Source: Thermoplasmatales archaeon
Lineage (GTDB): Archaea > Thermoplasmatota > E2 > DHVEG-1
Length of the DNA stretch: 22,030 nt
Direction of reading: 5' to 3'
NCBI GenBank assembly: GCA_023128855.1
Contig: JAGMDE010000021.1
Coordinates: forward strand, 1 to 22,030
This document shows, piece by piece, positions 19,767 through 22,030 of this stretch (positions are counted from its first letter, which is position 1; the number at the start of each line of letters is the position of its first letter). Position numbers and translations under genes: made by a program. The notes under the pieces are model-generated. The model was given only the letters and a program-made list of their open reading frames with translations. It did no database searches and was not told the DNA's origin.

Positions 19767-22030
19767 TTAATCCCATTTCTCCCAATATTTTTTATGAATA
19801 CTGGGAGGTTTTTCTCCTTTTCCATATTTACCGCCCCAAACATTCAAACCTTTTTTATCATCCTCATCAATCTTTTCTTGAAGCATTTTCAACATCTTGG
19901 GATCATCCATTCCCAATTGTTTCATCTTTTGAGGTGTTGGAACCCCATTTGGCGTCCATCCTCTCCTGTAATAAACAGCATCAGCAAGTTTCTGATATTG
20001 ATCTTTACGATAATCATAAAGAATCATCCTCTTATCGTTTACATCCATTTCTTCAATTTCTTTTTTTGAAAATCCTACTTTTTCAATTAAATATTTTTCA
20101 TATCTTTCCTTTCTAGACATATATTCCATTTTAGTTACAGGTCCCATAGATCTGTAAGGAATCCGATCATCTTTCCTGCGACCACGTCCCATCCAAACAT
20201 TCATTGCGCGCTGCCAATTATAACATCTTTCACTTTGTAGAATTAACTCTTCTTTATCAACATTCCAACCTGTAACAGCGTTTTGATATTCAACATAATT
20301 TTGTACATGTTCTGGAACTTTTTCAGGCTCATCAGTTTCTGGATTATTTGCTGGTTCCACATCGTTCCATGGTAGTTTACACAAACCATTTAATCCAAAC
20401 CAAGTACGCCACATAGGGAAATAATGTAATGCCTCTGCTTTATCTGCAAAAGTGGGTATTGCATTATTCACCATATCCATGAAAATAAGCCATGCTTCAT
20501 CATGCTGAGGACCTTTTAATGTAAGTCCATATCCACCTTGCATTGCAAGTGATTCTTTTGTTACATATTCAGAATATTCTAATCCTTTGCTCTCCATACC
20601 ACAATTATCGATTAGTTTTGGATCTCCCCAACCTTTTTTGATAAGCCAATCTTTTACTCGTCTTATTCCTTTCCCTGCAACTTTAATGAATTCGCCTTTG
20701 TCACCTTTTGCAATACGATGCATTAACTCGAGTAATGCTTCACAGTTACCAAAACAAAGCTCAAGACCATCACAGCGTTTTTTGTTTAAAATGTCATATT
20801 CATACATTTCCATATAAAATGCAACAGCAGTACCCGTCGAAATTGTATCAAGACCATAGGTATCACAATAAAAATTAAATTCAAGAATCCAAAGTGGGTC
20901 CCACATACTCATATTAGATCCACATGCACATGTCTCATATTCAGGTCCATCAACAGTTACTTTTTGACCCTTATAAGGCCCTGTCTTAACAGTAAAACCG
21001 TCAACTGTTTTTGCACAAGCCATTGTACATCCATGCCAACATCCATCAGGTATGACCTTTGTAAAATGTTTAAAGAATTCAGGTGAATAAATCTTTATAG
21101 CCTTTGGATGACTACCAAATCTGTAATTTTCTGTTGGGAGTAAGTCATATTCATCCATAATTTCTACAAGATGAACTGTTCCAACAGCACGCATATTACA
21201 TTGATATTTGTCTAAATCCCTGACTTCTCTATGAAGCTTTGTGCCAACTTCAACAAGAGCAACTGGATCTGCAGGATTATTTGAAACACCATCAAATTTC
21301 TCAACTTTTGCAACAATAGCTTTGATTTTTTTATCCCTTAAAACTGTTCCAAGTCCTCCTCGACCAGCTTGTTTCATACGAGGTAATTTTCTTCTAATAT
21401 CATAAAATGAAAAATTAAGGCATCCCCAATAGCTGTTTTCCGCACCTTTTCCAGCTGAGACAACAGATATTTTTTGTCTTGATTTATCTGTATCTTCAGA
21501 TGCATAAAGGCGAGTAAGTTGTTCATTAATAAGATGCGAATTAGTTTCTTCTAGAGGTGCAGTTTCAACAGATATTTTACCCTTTTCACCGTCTACTACA
21601 ATTACAACATCGTCTTTTGCTTTACCTTGTATTTCAATAGCATCAAAGCCTGCAAATTTAAGATAAGGGCCAAAAAAACCTCCAACATTACTATCACAAA
21701 CAATATCTGTTGATGGTGAAACAGTTAGGCAAAGTGATTTCCCAGATCCAGGGTACTGGGTTGAGCCACATAGAGGGCCTGTAGTAATAATTAATTCGTT
21801 TTCTTCGCTATCCCAGCGAGTGGTAGGTTTTATTGAATCCCAGAGAAGTTTAAGGCCAAAACCACGGCCGCCAGTAAATTTCTTTTTCATATCCTCTGTG
21901 ACATTTTTTTCCTTGATTTCTTTGGTACTTAAATTAATGTAAAGAGTCCGATTTGTATATCCTTTTTTTACCTCACCTTTTTTGTAATTATATTCAAAGA
22001 GAACTCTGTGGGCAAATTTGATTCTTTTAA
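19767..22030 (-). CDS. Tungsten-type aldehyde:ferredoxin oxidoreductase (5' end outside window)
   Basis: A pterin-dependent oxidoreductase of the AOR family, oxidising aldehydes to acids with ferredoxin as acceptor. The N-terminal AOR domain shows FTGGRGFGLKLLWD, QYPGSGKS, NVGGFFGPYLKFAGFD and AGRGGLGTVLRDKKIKAIV. Cluster ligands are in CWHGCTMAC (C284, C288, C292, counted from ATG 21890) and GLNGLCKLPW (C504). The first spacing is CxxxCxxxC rather than the CxxCxxxC of classical AOR. ATG 21890 is not the real start: the frame is open upstream for 46 more codons to the edge and contains the expected N-terminal strand (GYTNRTLYINLSTKEIKEKN) with no ATG. Length visible is about 753 residues. It converges with the amidotransferase-like gene. 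The substrate is unknown; the ~150-residue C-terminal extension is charged. Confidence 0.9.
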   Translation of the reverse strand, partial: KRIKFAHRVLFEYNYKKGEVKKGYTNRTLYINLSTKEIKEKNVTEDMKKKFTGGRGFGLKLLWDSIKPTTRWDSEENELIITTGPLCGSTQYPGSGKSLCLTVSPSTDIVCDSNVGGFFGPYLKFAGFDAIEIQGKAKDDVVIVVDGEKGKISVETAPLEETNSHLINEQLTRLYASEDTDKSRQKISVVSAGKGAENSYWGCLNFSFYDIRRKLPRMKQAGRGGLGTVLRDKKIKAIVAKVEKFDGVSNNPADPVALVEVGTKLHREVRDLDKYQCNMRAVGTVHLVEIMDEYDLLPTENYRFGSHPKAIKIYSPEFFKHFTKVIPDGCWHGCTMACAKTVDGFTVKTGPYKGQKVTVDGPEYETCACGSNMSMWDPLWILEFNFYCDTYGLDTISTGTAVAFYMEMYEYDILNKKRCDGLELCFGNCEALLELMHRIAKGDKGEFIKVAGKGIRRVKDWLIKKGWGDPKLIDNCGMESKGLEYSEYVTKESLAMQGGYGLTLKGPQHDEAWLIFMDMVNNAIPTFADKAEALHYFPMWRTWFGLNGLCKLPWNDVEPANNPETDEPEKVPEHVQNYVEYQNAVTGWNVDKEELILQSERCYNWQRAMNVWMGRGRRKDDRIPYRSMGPVTKMEYMSRKERYEKYLIEKVGFSKKEIEEMDVNDKRMILYDYRKDQYQKLADAVYYRRGWTPNGVPTPQKMKQLGMDDPKMLKMLQEKIDEDDKKGLNVWGGKYGKGEKPPSIHKKYWEKWD

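Noticed and set aside
21888..21890. ATG as start of the oxidoreductase
   Set aside because: The frame is open upstream and carries the conserved N-terminal strand of the family, so this Met is internal.

Overview
The window looks like a low-GC archaeal chromosome segment, probably from a euryarchaeal or Thermoplasmatota-like lineage. This is inferred from an archaeal class I CCA-adding enzyme, a tungsten-type aldehyde:ferredoxin oxidoreductase, a secreted gingipain-type (C25) peptidase with a PKD-like domain and an FPFLR-type C-terminal tail, a UbiA prenyltransferase next to a lycopene-cyclase domain, and AT-rich TATA-box promoters, some apparently leaderless. No rRNA or complete tRNA gene is present to fix the lineage.

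Left part (about 240-9320) is an accessory island with nearly all genes on the minus strand. Its right half (5216-9066) has the layout of integron gene cassettes lacking an integrase: three attC-like sites (7933-8050, 6386-6474, 5413-5499) each sit just after the stop of one minus-strand gene or gene pair and 28-48 bp before the next start. The cassettes carry a TIR-like protein with an Ig-like N-terminus and a C-terminal membrane tail; an overlapping pair made of a TIR-Mrr nuclease fusion and a second restriction-endonuclease-like protein; a stand-alone PD-(D/E)XK protein; and a truncated pRiA4b-ORF3-like gene. These look like defence genes and are a strong candidate for an undescribed system.

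The left half of the island (350-5217) is bracketed by two imperfect direct repeats. It carries an OLD-family ATPase/TOPRIM protein, a 343-residue membrane protein, a 225-residue membrane protein between imperfect inverted repeats, two microproteins (one frameshifted), a truncated Ntn-hydrolase-like gene and a transposase C-terminal remnant. Four copies of a ~30-bp repeat containing a TATA-like core lie 40-60 bp upstream of minus-strand starts and probably act as shared promoters. A tRNA 3'-end-like fragment at 9292-9320 may mark the island edge.

Right part (9546-22030) is ordinary chromosome. A tight minus-strand operon encodes ThpR (RNA 2',3'-cyclic phosphodiesterase), a PAP2 membrane phosphatase, the CCA-adding enzyme and a RuvC/RNase H-fold protein. 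On the plus strand follow a UbiA prenyltransferase, a single lycopene-cyclase domain and a secreted C25 peptidase. A ThiS/MoaD-ThiF pair (minus), a frameshifted winged-helix regulator pseudogene, a secreted amidotransferase-fold protein and a 5'-incomplete aldehyde:ferredoxin oxidoreductase complete the window.
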